Notes under the pieces: generated by a model
What the model saw: the letters and a program-made list of their open reading frames with translations, nothing else
Told to the model about the DNA's origin: nothing
Database searches by the model: none
Program-made: the position numbers and the translations under genes
Shown here: positions 1 through 7,364 of the stretch, piece by piece
How positions within the stretch are numbered: position 1 is the stretch's first letter
Layout: each line of letters starts with the position of its first letter
Assembly: GCA_964492735.1 (NCBI GenBank)
Contig: CAZBLE010000015.1
Span: 1-25,911 of the forward strand
From: CALKUP01 sp964492735
GTDB taxonomy: Bacteria > Patescibacteriota > Patescibacteriia > UBA9570 > XYC2-FULL-38-9
DNA: 25,911 bases
Direction: 5' to 3'

Positions 1-362
1 ACGTAGCGTCCGGTACGAGCCGGAGCGGTCACATCGTTGAGTCGCCGAAGCAGCTCATTGTTCCGATCGGTGTCCGAGCCCGTGAACCAGCGGTTGCTCT
101 GGACGCCAGCGACATCTGGGAGGTCGTCGACGATCAGGCCGCTGTCTTCTGCGAGGCAGGGCAGTTGAAATGCCTTCGCGTAGTACAGCGCTTTTAACAG
201 CGCGTTCTCTGCAAAGGTTTCGCCGGTCTCCTCCGGCTCCGGAATCTCGTCGTTCGGGTCAACTTCCGCCAAGGTGACGAAGTTGATGCCCTTGATACCG
301 GCGAGCAGCTCCATGTGCTTGCGGGCGTTGCGGGTCGCGATCAGGATCCTGATGTGGTTCAT
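1..362 (-). CDS. rdgB: RdgB/HAM1-type non-canonical purine NTP pyrophosphatase (partial, 3' end off the window)
   Basis: I translated the reverse strand from the ATG at 362. It gives 120 codons that run off the left edge. RdgB/HAM1 enzymes hydrolyse ITP, dITP and XTP to monophosphates, keeping deaminated purines out of nucleic acids. Family marks are visible: an N-terminal ATRNARKH (like ATGNxGK), ETGETFAENALLKA with the ENAxLKA signature near residues 46-59, and LAEDSGLIVD near residue 70, containing the conserved DSGL. About two thirds of a typical ~195-residue protein is present. The start is supported by purine-rich AAGGA runs just upstream. It is divergent from an IMPDH/GMP-reductase-like gene, so both neighbours act on purine nucleotides. 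It is much more GC-rich than the genes after 2,370. Confidence 0.9.
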   Translation of the reverse strand, partial: MNHIRILIATRNARKHMELLAGIKGINFVTLAEVDPNDEIPEPEETGETFAENALLKALYYAKAFQLPCLAEDSGLIVDDLPDVAGVQSNRWFTGSDTDRNNELLRRLNDVTAPARTGRY

Positions 363-443
363 GATTTTTTCCTTTTCCTTCAGTTGAAGGAGTGGGATGT
401 GAAGAGCACTGATGGTGAATGACTTCATTCAACTCAGCAGTAC

Positions 444-472
444 AACCTAATCATTTTTTTCTCAAAAGTCAA
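444..472 (-). promoter_or_regulatory. Promoter for the rdgB-like gene
   Basis: On the minus strand, TTGACT (472-467) is followed by a 17-nt A-rich spacer and TAGGTT (449-444). This leaves an 80-nt leader to the ATG at 362. Its -35 plus spacer matches the opposing promoter at 522-542 at 20 of 21 positions. The minus leader contains short hairpins, such as GAATGA/TCATTC near 414-427. The gap 363-665 otherwise holds only the two promoters and leaders. Confidence 0.55.
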
Positions 473-521
473 TATCAATTTTGACATATGCACAGAAATG
501 AGAAGTATTCTTATTTTGTAG

Positions 522-551
522 TTGACTTTTGGGAAAAAAATGGTGTAAGGT
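522..551 (+). promoter_or_regulatory. Promoter for the IMPDH/GMPR-like gene
   Basis: TTGACT (522-527), an 18-nt spacer with seven consecutive A, then TAAGGT (546-551). The transcript would have a leader of about 105 nt before the preferred ATG at 666. It contains an imperfect TCGAGTG/CACTTCGA hairpin near 563-602. No known purine riboswitch core was recognised in the leader. Confidence 0.5.
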
Positions 552-665
552 TTGCCCACATTGTCGAGTGAAAAAGGAGCAGATTAGCTCACACTTCGAC
601 ACGAACTTCAACAAAGAGATAGCGTCCCAATGAGGGCGTTTGCTGCATTGCAGCGAGGAGTGTTC

Positions 666-2003
666 ATGGGTGTTCGTTCACTGGTCTTGGGTGGCTTTCA
701 GGTCAACGTTCCTGAAACTGAAGAGGAGGAGATCTTTGGCTCGGCTGCTGACATCTCGATCCGCAAGTCCCGGCAGGTTGGTGCAACTACCATCCTGCAC
801 TTGGGCTGCGAGGACCAGCCCTTCGATAACTTCGATACGGTTCCAGAGTCTAATTGGCCCGACAGCCGTTCGGACTACGCGAATCAAGGAACCTTGAAGG
901 TCTACGGAGCTAATGGCTTCGTGAGCGATCTTCCGTTCATCGGTACGGCCATGCTGCCGCTTGGTCGGTTTAGTATGGTCCAAGAGTTCGCGCGGCACGG
1001 TATCGTTGCTCGAATTCATCGCTACTTCGTTTCTCACAAGGAACGCAAGAAGCGACGTATGGGTGAGGCGCGAGTACAGCGCGTCAACATTGAGCGCTCG
1101 GTCGCTCTTTGGCGAGAAGTCATGGACTGGCTCCGTGCTACGTTCGGTGAAGAGCATGCCTGGCAGCTACAACCGTTCATGGCAGTTGCTCCGACGAGCG
1201 GCGGCATGGTTCACGTCCAGGCGCTCCTCGACGCGGGCTGCACGCGGTTCGATGTCGACACGATGGGTGGCTTGCCCAAGTCGATCATCTTCGCGAAGCA
1301 GCTCCACGCTGCTCTCGCGGACAACCCACGGCGCTGCATTATCAGTGGTAGCGTCAGCAGCGCCAATGGCGTGGCCAAGCTGGCGCCGTTCTCCGACATC
1401 ATAGATCTGGGTGTCGGCAACGGCAAGTCCTGCAGCACCCGACCGGAGATCGGCATCGGCCTGCACCAGGGTGTGGCTATTGCTCTGGCGACGCGCAAGT
1501 TGCGTCAGATGGGGCTCCTCTACCGCGAAAGCGGCAAGGGATGTCTCATCATCGCTAGCGGTGGCTACTTCGAAACCCACGATCGTGGCTATGCCTTGGC
1601 GTTGGGCGCTGATCTCGTTACGTTCGGTTCGAGTACACAGATGTGCATCGAGTCTGGAGCGAAGGACAGGATCAACAACCAGACCGGTGTCTATGAGGTC
1701 CAGGTCTACGGCATGGCCTCCCAGGCTGTTGCCGGCGCCTTCTCGGCTACGGGCTTCGAAGAGCTTCCTGAAGGCGATGACTACTGGATCGCCTTCCCAG
1801 GTGGGGCAAGTGCCCGCCCGAGGTTCGAGAGGCGACTGCGCGCTCTGTGTAAGTCGCTCGGTGGTACGCTCAGTAGCGTCGGCGCTCCCGTTCTGCCTGG
1901 TGTGCTCGAGTACCTCCGTCAGGTTCCTTCGTTCTACTACCGCGCTCCTGGCGCGGAGCTCGAGAACGGAACTCCTGGACGACACATCTTGAGCGGCCGG
2001 TAG
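666..2003 (+). CDS. IMP dehydrogenase/GMP reductase-family enzyme without CBS domains
   Basis: This 445-residue TIM-barrel oxidoreductase belongs to the family that interconverts IMP with XMP or GMP. Visible marks are GNGKSCSTR around residues 252-259, where Cys256 fits the catalytic loop cysteine (family form GPGSxCTTR); ASGGYFETHDRGYALALGAD around 297-316, matching the phosphate-binding DGGI...GD.KALA.GA segment; and VYGMAS around 347-352, matching the YRGM(G/S)S flap. No CBS pair interrupts the barrel. An ATG lies in frame at 630, but 666 is preferred because GAGGAG (655-660) sits 5 nt upstream. Key motifs are divergent: Asn replaces Pro in the Cys loop and the flap lacks the Arg of YRGM. 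The substrate and reaction direction therefore cannot be assigned. It is GC-rich and divergent from the rdgB-like gene, which suggests purine salvage or nucleotide-pool control. Confidence 0.8.
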   Translation: MGVRSLVLGGFQVNVPETEEEEIFGSAADISIRKSRQVGATTILHLGCEDQPFDNFDTVPESNWPDSRSDYANQGTLKVYGANGFVSDLPFIGTAMLPLGRFSMVQEFARHGIVARIHRYFVSHKERKKRRMGEARVQRVNIERSVALWREVMDWLRATFGEEHAWQLQPFMAVAPTSGGMVHVQALLDAGCTRFDVDTMGGLPKSIIFAKQLHAALADNPRRCIISGSVSSANGVAKLAPFSDIIDLGVGNGKSCSTRPEIGIGLHQGVAIALATRKLRQMGLLYRESGKGCLIIASGGYFETHDRGYALALGADLVTFGSSTQMCIESGAKDRINNQTGVYEVQVYGMASQAVAGAFSATGFEELPEGDDYWIAFPGGASARPRFERRLRALCKSLGGTLSSVGAPVLPGVLEYLRQVPSFYYRAPGAELENGTPGRHILSGR

Positions 2004-2010
2004 GCCAAAA

Positions 2011-2060
2011 ACACCCAACCAGCCTGTGGTTGACCGGCTGTCAACCGCCTGGTAGGGTGT
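2011..2060. terminator. Large imperfect hairpin after the IMPDH/GMPR-like gene
   Basis: Nested arms pair: ACACCC (2011-2016) with GGGTGT (2055-2060), ACCAG (2018-2022) with CTGGT (2049-2053), and GGTTGAC (2028-2034) with GTCAACC (2040-2046). It begins 8 nt after the stop codon. No T-run follows on the plus strand; five A at 2007-2011 would be a T-run on the minus strand. Its role as a terminator or transcript-end stabiliser is inferred. Confidence 0.45.
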
Positions 2061-2064
2061 GAAA

Positions 2065-2143
2065 AATCGAATTGTGAGGCCTCGTCCATCTCTCCAAGTC
2101 TGGGAGGGGTTGGTTCGTAGGTGGATGAGGTCTCACCTCGATT
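2065..2143. other. Long stem-loop in gene-free sequence (possible structured RNA)
   Basis: Bases 2074-2090 pair with 2120-2136 over 17 positions, including three G-T wobbles. AATCGA (2065-2070) pairs with TCGATT (2138-2143) outside a small internal loop. A further CTCC/GGAG helix is possible in the apical part. No credible reading frame runs through it. It does not resemble tmRNA, RNase P or SRP RNA cores I can recall. Confidence 0.45.
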
Positions 2144-2173
2144 ATCTCTTTGTACAAATCTGTCTTTTAATAA

Positions 2174-2253
2174 CTGAGGGCGTCTGGTGCGTTTGTGCCG
2201 TCCCATGCTTGAAGCCTCTCCCCCGAGGCGGGCACAGCGTTTCGACGCTCTCA
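2174..2253. other. Multi-stem structured element (possible ncRNA)
   Basis: An 11-bp outer stem pairs 2174-2184 with 2243-2253. Inside it, TGTGCC (2194-2199) pairs with GGCACA (2231-2236), and GCCTC (2214-2218) closes on GAGGC (2225-2229). An alternative small hairpin, AGCGT-TTCG-ACGCT at 2236-2249, has a UUCG-type tetraloop and competes with the outer stem. A pyrimidine-rich tail follows to about 2275. The whole interval 2,004-2,369 has no gene I can support. Confidence 0.4.
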
Positions 2254-2291
2254 GTTCTTCCCTTTGTTCTTTTAACAGGCCGCTCGTCGTG

Positions 2292-2340
2292 AAAAAAAAA
2301 CTGGGATTTCTGCTGAGTAAAGCGCAAATCCTCCATCCAG
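2292..2340 (-). terminator. Intrinsic terminator of the DUF212 gene
   Basis: Read on the minus strand, CTGG...GGATTTGC pairs with GCAGAAATCCCAG and is followed by nine T (2300-2292). It lies 30-80 nt past the stop of the DUF212 gene and marks the left end of the main block. Confidence 0.6.
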
Positions 2341-2369
2341 TTTATTCATGTATGAGCGGTCTCCTTTTT

Positions 2370-2831
2370 TTATTGAACTAGTAAAAATGCTGCGTGCACT
2401 ACAATAGCAATACAAAAACCAAGTGTTCCACCAATCAGTGCTTCGCGCGGCGTGTGCCCTAAACGTTCTTCTAAATGTTTTGGATATTCAGATTGTTCTT
2501 CAACAGGCAATTCATCAATCAGTTTATTCAACATTTTCCCATGAAACCCTAATGACCATCGAATGCCAACGGCATCACGAATAAATGTCACACTCACAAA
2601 TGCTGTTACAAAAAAGAGGGGAGAGCTGAATCCTGTCACTAACCCAACTGATAGCGTTAACGCAATAAACAACGCTGTGTGTGAACTTGGCATGCCTCCA
2701 TATTTATTCATCTCTGCCCACGCTAAGTGCCAGCCGCGTCTACCCCGGACAACTTTAATAAGCTGTGATATAATCATGGCGCTAAAGGGAGCGATTAAAA
2801 TTTCCCAACTTGATCCACTGAGTATTTCCAT
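2370..2831 (-). CDS. DUF212 / divergent PAP2-like membrane protein
   Basis: A 153-residue integral membrane protein of the DUF212 (YuiD-like) family, distantly related to PAP2 acid phosphatases. GGMPSSHTA (about residues 46-54) is the family's PSSH motif. FIRDAVGIRW and GFHGKMLN follow, and LGHTPREALIGGTLG near residues 126-140 is the second family hallmark. Several hydrophobic segments are evident. The substrate of DUF212 proteins is not established; a lipid phosphate is a reasonable inference from the PAP2 link and from the uppP gene beside it. The ATG at 2831 is preferred over an in-frame TTG two codons upstream. Its start codon abuts the uppP start inside CATATG, so its promoter must lie within uppP; TAAAAT on the minus strand near 2847-2842 is a candidate -10. 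Confidence 0.85.
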   Translation of the reverse strand: MEILSGSSWEILIAPFSAMIISQLIKVVRGRRGWHLAWAEMNKYGGMPSSHTALFIALTLSVGLVTGFSSPLFFVTAFVSVTFIRDAVGIRWSLGFHGKMLNKLIDELPVEEQSEYPKHLEERLGHTPREALIGGTLGFCIAIVVHAAFLLVQ

Positions 2832-3680
2832 ATGCAATTTATTTTACCAATTATTTACGGAAGCGTCCAAGGCCTCACTGAATTTATCCCTGTTTCATCT
2901 TCTGGTCATCTCTTACTGCTTCATTCACTTCTTCCTCAATTTACAGCTATTGATGAAGCGTCATTTGACGCGGCTTTAAATATCGGCACGCTGATCGCGC
3001 TTTTTGGATTTTTTTGGCGTGACCTTTTGCGGTATCTTACAGCGTGGCTCACGAGTCTTGTGGTGCTTATAAAAAAACCTTCCGTTGGAACTTTTGCGCA
3101 TCTCGCAACAGATCAAAAAATCGCCTGGTATTTGCTCGTTGCGGCAATTCCAGCAGGACTCGCAGGCTTATTGTTTCAATCATTTATTGAAGAGACGCTT
3201 CGATCACCGTGGATTGTAATCACAATGTTAATTGTCATTGCACTCGCATTTTTCTGGGTAGAAAAAGTTGCAAAACAGATGGAGCATCACACAATTGACC
3301 GCATTACCCTCAAGCAAGCAGTGACGATTGGTACTGCACAAGCCTTGGCGCTTGTTCCAGGAACCTCACGTTCAGGCATTACAATCATTACCGGAATGAT
3401 GCTCGGGCTCTCTCGAGCGGATGCGGCGCGTTTTTCATTTTTACTCTCAGCACCCATTATTCTTGCCGCAACCTTGAAAAAGACCGCCGATCTTGCTAGT
3501 GTAGGCGTAACATCTGAGCAATTGCTAACCCTGGGTGTCGCTGTCATTGCTGCAGCGATTGTCGGAATCATTGCAATTGCCGGATTGCTGCGATATTTGA
3601 GTCATCGTTCACTTGCAGCCTTTGCGTGGTATCGCATCGGACTCGCATTGATTGTCGCCCTTATTCTTTTAGTTCAATAG
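2832..3680 (+). CDS. uppP: Undecaprenyl-diphosphatase UppP (BacA type)
   Basis: This 282-residue polytopic membrane enzyme dephosphorylates undecaprenyl diphosphate to regenerate the lipid carrier for peptidoglycan and surface glycans. Both signature motifs are present: LTEFIPVSSSGHL at residues 15-27 and PGTSRSG near 176-182. Several hydrophobic spans follow. The length is normal for the family. It is the first gene of a run (uppP, manC-type, mltG, UMP kinase, EamA) with gaps of 1-14 nt or short overlaps. No Shine-Dalgarno sequence precedes the ATG, and the start is fused back to back with that of the DUF212 gene. The transcript is therefore likely to have a very short leader, with its promoter inside DUF212 coding sequence. 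Confidence 0.95.
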   Translation: MQFILPIIYGSVQGLTEFIPVSSSGHLLLLHSLLPQFTAIDEASFDAALNIGTLIALFGFFWRDLLRYLTAWLTSLVVLIKKPSVGTFAHLATDQKIAWYLLVAAIPAGLAGLLFQSFIEETLRSPWIVITMLIVIALAFFWVEKVAKQMEHHTIDRITLKQAVTIGTAQALALVPGTSRSGITIITGMMLGLSRADAARFSFLLSAPIILAATLKKTADLASVGVTSEQLLTLGVAVIAAAIVGIIAIAGLLRYLSHRSLAAFAWYRIGLALIVALILLVQ

Positions 3681-3681
3681 T

Positions 3682-4764
3682 ATGCATATCGTTATTCGCG
3701 CCGGTGGAGCCGGTTCTCGTCTCTGGCCCGTTAGTCGTAAAACCATCCCAAAACAGTTTCATGCGTTTTTAAGTGAACGCACCATGCTTCAAGAGGCGCT
3801 TGATCGCGTGCGTGACATCGTGCCCGTTGAGAATATTTTTGCGTCGACAAACACACAATGCAAGCAACTTATTTTGGATCAGTGCCCGGAAATTCCAGCG
3901 CAAAATTTGATTATTGAGCCTGCGCGAAAAGATACAGCCGCTGCCATTGGACTTGAGTCTATTATGATCGCAAAGCGTGATCCGAATGCAATTGTTGCAA
4001 GTCTTGGATCAGATCACAGTGTTCGGCTGACAAAAGAATTTCAAGATGCACTCCTTGCCGCTGAAGAGTTTGTAAAAAAGCATCCGGAATATATTGTTCC
4101 AATTGCCATTCAACCACAACATGCCGACACTAGCATGGGCTATATTCAATATGGCGAAAAGTTAGAAGAGGTAAATGGAGTTGCGGTGCATGAAGTGATT
4201 CGGTTTACAGAAAAGCCAGATGCTCCAACTGCGAAGGAATTTTTTGAAGCAGGTACATATTTGTGGAATGCGAATATGTTTGTTTGGAGTGTCAAAACAA
4301 TTTTGGATTTATATAAAACACATTTGCCAGAAATGTACGCAGAGCTTGAAAAAATTGCCGAAGCGATTGATACGCAGGATCAAGAACGGGTGTTACATGA
4401 GATTTATCCGACTTTGGAAAAAGTCGCTGTTGATTACGCAATTATCGAGAAGACACACAAAATTGCGACGATCGCTGCAAATATTGGCTGGAATGATATC
4501 GGAGATTGGTCTCGCTTAAAAGATGAACTCTCCGCCGCAGAAGCAGAAAATATTGCCATCAACGCAGATCACGAAGCAGTTGATACAAACAATGTGTTGA
4601 TCTACCGTGGTGGAAAAAAGAAATTGATCGCAACAATTGGTCTTGACGATTTAGTGATTATCGACACAGATGACGCGCTCTTGATTACAAAAAAATCACA
4701 AACAGGACGTGTCAAAGAAATTGTTGAAGCACTGGAAGCGGCTGATAATACAGAGTTGTTGTAA
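3682..4764 (+). CDS. manC: Mannose-1-phosphate guanylyltransferase (sugar nucleotidyltransferase)
   Basis: This 360-residue enzyme is predicted to make GDP-mannose from mannose-1-phosphate and GTP, feeding glycan synthesis. The N-terminal nucleotide-binding loop GGAGSRLWPVSR (residues 8-19) and IPKQF (about 22-26) are diagnostic for this subfamily. GSDH (about 109-112) fits the metal/sugar site, with FTEKPD near 174 and WNAN near 194. It lacks the C-terminal cupin isomerase domain of bifunctional ManC/AlgA, so it is a monofunctional form. The ATG follows the uppP stop after one base, which implies translational coupling. A closely related hexose-1-phosphate specificity cannot be excluded by reading. 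Confidence 0.9.
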   Translation: MHIVIRAGGAGSRLWPVSRKTIPKQFHAFLSERTMLQEALDRVRDIVPVENIFASTNTQCKQLILDQCPEIPAQNLIIEPARKDTAAAIGLESIMIAKRDPNAIVASLGSDHSVRLTKEFQDALLAAEEFVKKHPEYIVPIAIQPQHADTSMGYIQYGEKLEEVNGVAVHEVIRFTEKPDAPTAKEFFEAGTYLWNANMFVWSVKTILDLYKTHLPEMYAELEKIAEAIDTQDQERVLHEIYPTLEKVAVDYAIIEKTHKIATIAANIGWNDIGDWSRLKDELSAAEAENIAINADHEAVDTNNVLIYRGGKKKLIATIGLDDLVIIDTDDALLITKKSQTGRVKEIVEALEAADNTELL

Positions 4765-4769
4765 GAACT

Positions 4770-5654
4770 ATGGAAATGAATACTGACCCTTCATTGCTAC
4801 CAACACAAAAAAAATCACGGTTTACGGGCATTGTATTTCTATGCGTCTGTTTGTTGATTATCGGCGCTGGTCTATTTTTTGGAGCCCAACGCTATCAAGA
4901 AGCACAAGCTGCAAAACGACTTGCCGCAACACCTAAACGCCAAGAAGTGACAGTACGTATTATTGAAGGATGGACAGAAGATCAAGCGATTGCAGAAATG
5001 CAAAAACAAGGCCTGAGCATTACAGAAGAGCAACTCGAGCAAGAAATCGCGACTCTCCAAAAAGATTCAGCAGGGAAGTACACTGTATTATTTGAAGGTT
5101 TGCCGGCAGCGAAATTATCATCTGAAGGATATATCTATCCAGATACCTATAAGTTTTTTGCTGACGCAACTCCACAAGAAGTTGTGAAAAAGATGCTCGA
5201 CAACATGTTGTCAAAATTGACTGACGATGACCTGGCGCTGATTAAAAAAAGCGACTACTCATTTTATGAAATCTTGACGCTCGCGAGCATTGTTGAAAAA
5301 GAGGTTGCCAATAAAGCAGATCGAGCGACCGTTGCCGGTATTTTTTTGTCACGTCTCGCAGATGCATATCCATTACAGTCTGACGCGACAGTGAATTATG
5401 TTACCGGTAAAAAAACGACAACCCCATCATTTGCGGACACAAAGATTCAAGATGATTATAATACCTATCAAAATATTGGATTGCCGCCAACTCCAATCAA
5501 TAATCCAAGCATCAGCGCGATTGAGGCCGTACTCAAACCAAAGAAGACAGATTATTATTTCTTTCTGACAACACCACCACCAGAGAATAAAGCAATTTAC
5601 AGTAAAACATACGAAGAACATCTAACGAATAAAGCGAAATATTATGGAAACTAA
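4770..5654 (+). CDS. mltG: Endolytic murein transglycosylase MltG
   Basis: A 294-residue YceG-family protein. MltG cleaves nascent glycan strands and is thought to set peptidoglycan strand length. A short cytoplasmic N-terminus is followed by one membrane anchor (about residues 19-39) and a LysM-like region. The catalytic domain contains LASIVEKE (171-178), with Glu176 as the expected catalytic acid. YPLQSDATVNY (200-210), a YNTYQNIGLPPTPINNP stretch and a C-terminal YSKTYEEH also match the family. A second ATG two codons in (4776) is an alternative start. The last 11 nt overlap the downstream UMP kinase gene in another frame. Confidence 0.92.
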   Translation: MEMNTDPSLLPTQKKSRFTGIVFLCVCLLIIGAGLFFGAQRYQEAQAAKRLAATPKRQEVTVRIIEGWTEDQAIAEMQKQGLSITEEQLEQEIATLQKDSAGKYTVLFEGLPAAKLSSEGYIYPDTYKFFADATPQEVVKKMLDNMLSKLTDDDLALIKKSDYSFYEILTLASIVEKEVANKADRATVAGIFLSRLADAYPLQSDATVNYVTGKKTTTPSFADTKIQDDYNTYQNIGLPPTPINNPSISAIEAVLKPKKTDYYFFLTTPPPENKAIYSKTYEEHLTNKAKYYGN

Positions 5655-6333
5655 ACGTGTCATTTTATCACTCGGCGGATCATTAATTATTCCGGAAGCA
5701 GTTAGCAGTGAAATGCTGAAAGGTTTTCGTGAACTTATTTTGCGAAAAGTTGAAGAAGGTTTTGAGTTTGTGATTTTTACTGGCGGCGGCAATACAGCGC
5801 GTTTATATATGGAAGGTGCGCGTGGTGTAAAAGAGATGACAGATGCGGAGCTTGATTGGCTTGGGATTCATTCATCTCGTTTAAATGCGCAACTGGTGCG
5901 TGCATTGTTTGGTGATCATGCGGCAGAAGACATTATTGTTGATCCGACACTTCCAGTTGAAATGACAACACCGATTCGTATTGGCGCGGGTTGGAAACCA
6001 GGTTGGTCAACTGATTATGATGCAGTCCAAGTTGCTGTAACAGTAGGTGCGGACATGGTGGTCAATCTTTCAAATATTGAATACGCGTATACAGCGGATC
6101 CAAAACAAGACCCAACAGCAACCCCCATCAAAGAAACAACCTGGTCTGAATTTCAAAAAATTGTTGGAACCGAGTGGAAGCCAGGTTTGAATGCGCCATT
6201 TGATCCAATTGCCGCAAAACTTGCAGCAGAAAATGGGAAGACAGTGATTATTGCCAATGGGCAGAATTTGCAAAATGTTGAAGCCATTATTGATGGCACA
6301 GACTTTATTGGTACGGTTATCCGCCCAGATTAA
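5644..6333 (+). CDS. pyrH: UMP kinase, short archaeal-like form
   Basis: A 229-residue amino-acid-kinase-fold protein predicted to phosphorylate UMP to UDP. LSLGGSLI near residues 9-16 is the phosphate-binding start of the fold. TGGGNTARLY near 45-54 and a STDYDAVQVA segment near 121-130 match UMP kinases, and the late FDPIAAKLAAENGK helix is typical of the fold. The sequence looks closer to the short archaeal-type proteins than to E. coli PyrH. The ATG lies inside the last codons of mltG (11-nt overlap), so translation is probably coupled. Pairing a nucleotide kinase with envelope genes may reflect the need for UDP-sugars, but that is inference. Confidence 0.85.
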   Translation: METKRVILSLGGSLIIPEAVSSEMLKGFRELILRKVEEGFEFVIFTGGGNTARLYMEGARGVKEMTDAELDWLGIHSSRLNAQLVRALFGDHAAEDIIVDPTLPVEMTTPIRIGAGWKPGWSTDYDAVQVAVTVGADMVVNLSNIEYAYTADPKQDPTATPIKETTWSEFQKIVGTEWKPGLNAPFDPIAAKLAAENGKTVIIANGQNLQNVEAIIDGTDFIGTVIRPD

Positions 6334-6347
6334 TTACTTGTACTTAT

Positions 6348-7298
6348 ATGTCACACTCACACAAAGCGCAGATGGATCGCGGGGTACTGTTTATTTTTAG
6401 CGCGGCGTTGTTGTGGGCGTTTGACGGTGTGTTGCGTCGCTCGCTCTATGGATTACCGTCTATTGAATTGATTACGATTGAACATGCGATCGGCCTCATT
6501 GTGCTACTGCCATTTGTGTGGCGGGCTTTAAAAACCGAGCGTTTCACGCGTGGGGAGTGGGCAATGTTAGTGTTGATTGCTGCGCTGTCTGGAGTTGCTG
6601 GAACCTTGTTTTTCACGATGGCGCTGCAGAAGATTCATTTTATTTCTTTCTCGGTTGTATTTTTATTGCAAAAGCTACAACCAATCTTTGCGATTACAAT
6701 GGCGGCGATTTTGCTGAAAGAGCGCCTGGATAAGCGATACGCGCTCTGGGCAGGTGTCGCGCTCATTGCTGCATATTTCGTGACATTTCCAACCGGCATG
6801 CCGAATGTCGAAACAGGTAGCGGGACACTTGGAGCAGCGTTGCTGGCGCTGGGAGCTGCAGCAGCGTGGGGGACATCAACTGCGCTGAGTAAAAAAGCGC
6901 TTCATAAACACAATGAGCGCGTTGTGACATTTTATCGTTTTGTCTTTACAACAGTGCTTGCTGCCTTTTTGATTCCCGTGCTGACATCGGCAGCGTTTCC
7001 AGTGCGTGTGCCGACAACAACTGAGCTTGGGTATTTACTTGTGATTGCATTATCAACCGGCATGGTAGCACTGCTTATTTATTATCGCGGGCTACAGCGC
7101 GTTCCAGTTCGTGTATCGACGATTATTGAATTGACGTTTCCACTGTTTGCGATTGTGATTGATATGTTCCTCTACAAGCAATTTTTGTCTGTCACGCAGT
7201 GGCTCGCGGCGGCGATTTTGTTATTTGCGATGTATCGAGTTTCAACGATTGCGAATATTAGTCAAAAAAATACCGATTTTTCCAGCCCTCTTGTTTAA
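6348..7298 (+). CDS. EamA-family (DMT superfamily) transporter
   Basis: This 316-residue membrane protein has about ten hydrophobic segments in two similar halves, as in EamA/drug-metabolite transporters. The first half carries the typical FSAALLWAFDGVLRR opening and LQKLQPIFAITMAAILLKERL near residues 105-125. The second half has a WGTSTALSKKAL segment near 177-188 and TIIELTFPLFAIVID near 257-271. The substrate is not predictable. It starts 14 nt after the UMP kinase gene and is the last gene of the operon before a new promoter at 7302. Confidence 0.88.
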   Translation: MSHSHKAQMDRGVLFIFSAALLWAFDGVLRRSLYGLPSIELITIEHAIGLIVLLPFVWRALKTERFTRGEWAMLVLIAALSGVAGTLFFTMALQKIHFISFSVVFLLQKLQPIFAITMAAILLKERLDKRYALWAGVALIAAYFVTFPTGMPNVETGSGTLGAALLALGAAAAWGTSTALSKKALHKHNERVVTFYRFVFTTVLAAFLIPVLTSAAFPVRVPTTTELGYLLVIALSTGMVALLIYYRGLQRVPVRVSTIIELTFPLFAIVIDMFLYKQFLSVTQWLAAAILLFAMYRVSTIANISQKNTDFSSPLV

Positions 7299-7301
7299 AT
7301 C

Positions 7302-7330
7302 TTGACAAAAAGGTATTTTATAAGCATACT
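7302..7330 (+). promoter_or_regulatory. Promoter of the FG-GAP protein gene
   Basis: TTGACA (7302-7307), a 17-nt spacer, then CATACT (7325-7330); TACTAT two bases later is an alternative -10. It begins 4 nt after the EamA stop. No Shine-Dalgarno site lies before the ATG at 7365. Confidence 0.7.
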
Positions 7331-7364
7331 ATAGCCCAATTAATTTGCCATTGACGCAATTTTT

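Noticed and set aside
1167..2018. Long open frame (283 codons) on the minus strand opposite the IMPDH/GMPR-like gene
   Set aside because: It is an antisense shadow in GC-rich DNA. The plus-strand frame has clear enzyme motifs and a ribosome binding site; this one has neither.
2059..2381. Short frames on both strands between the two compositional blocks
   Set aside because: They run through long inverted repeats, lack start signals and show no protein-like motifs; the interval is better read as structured non-coding sequence.
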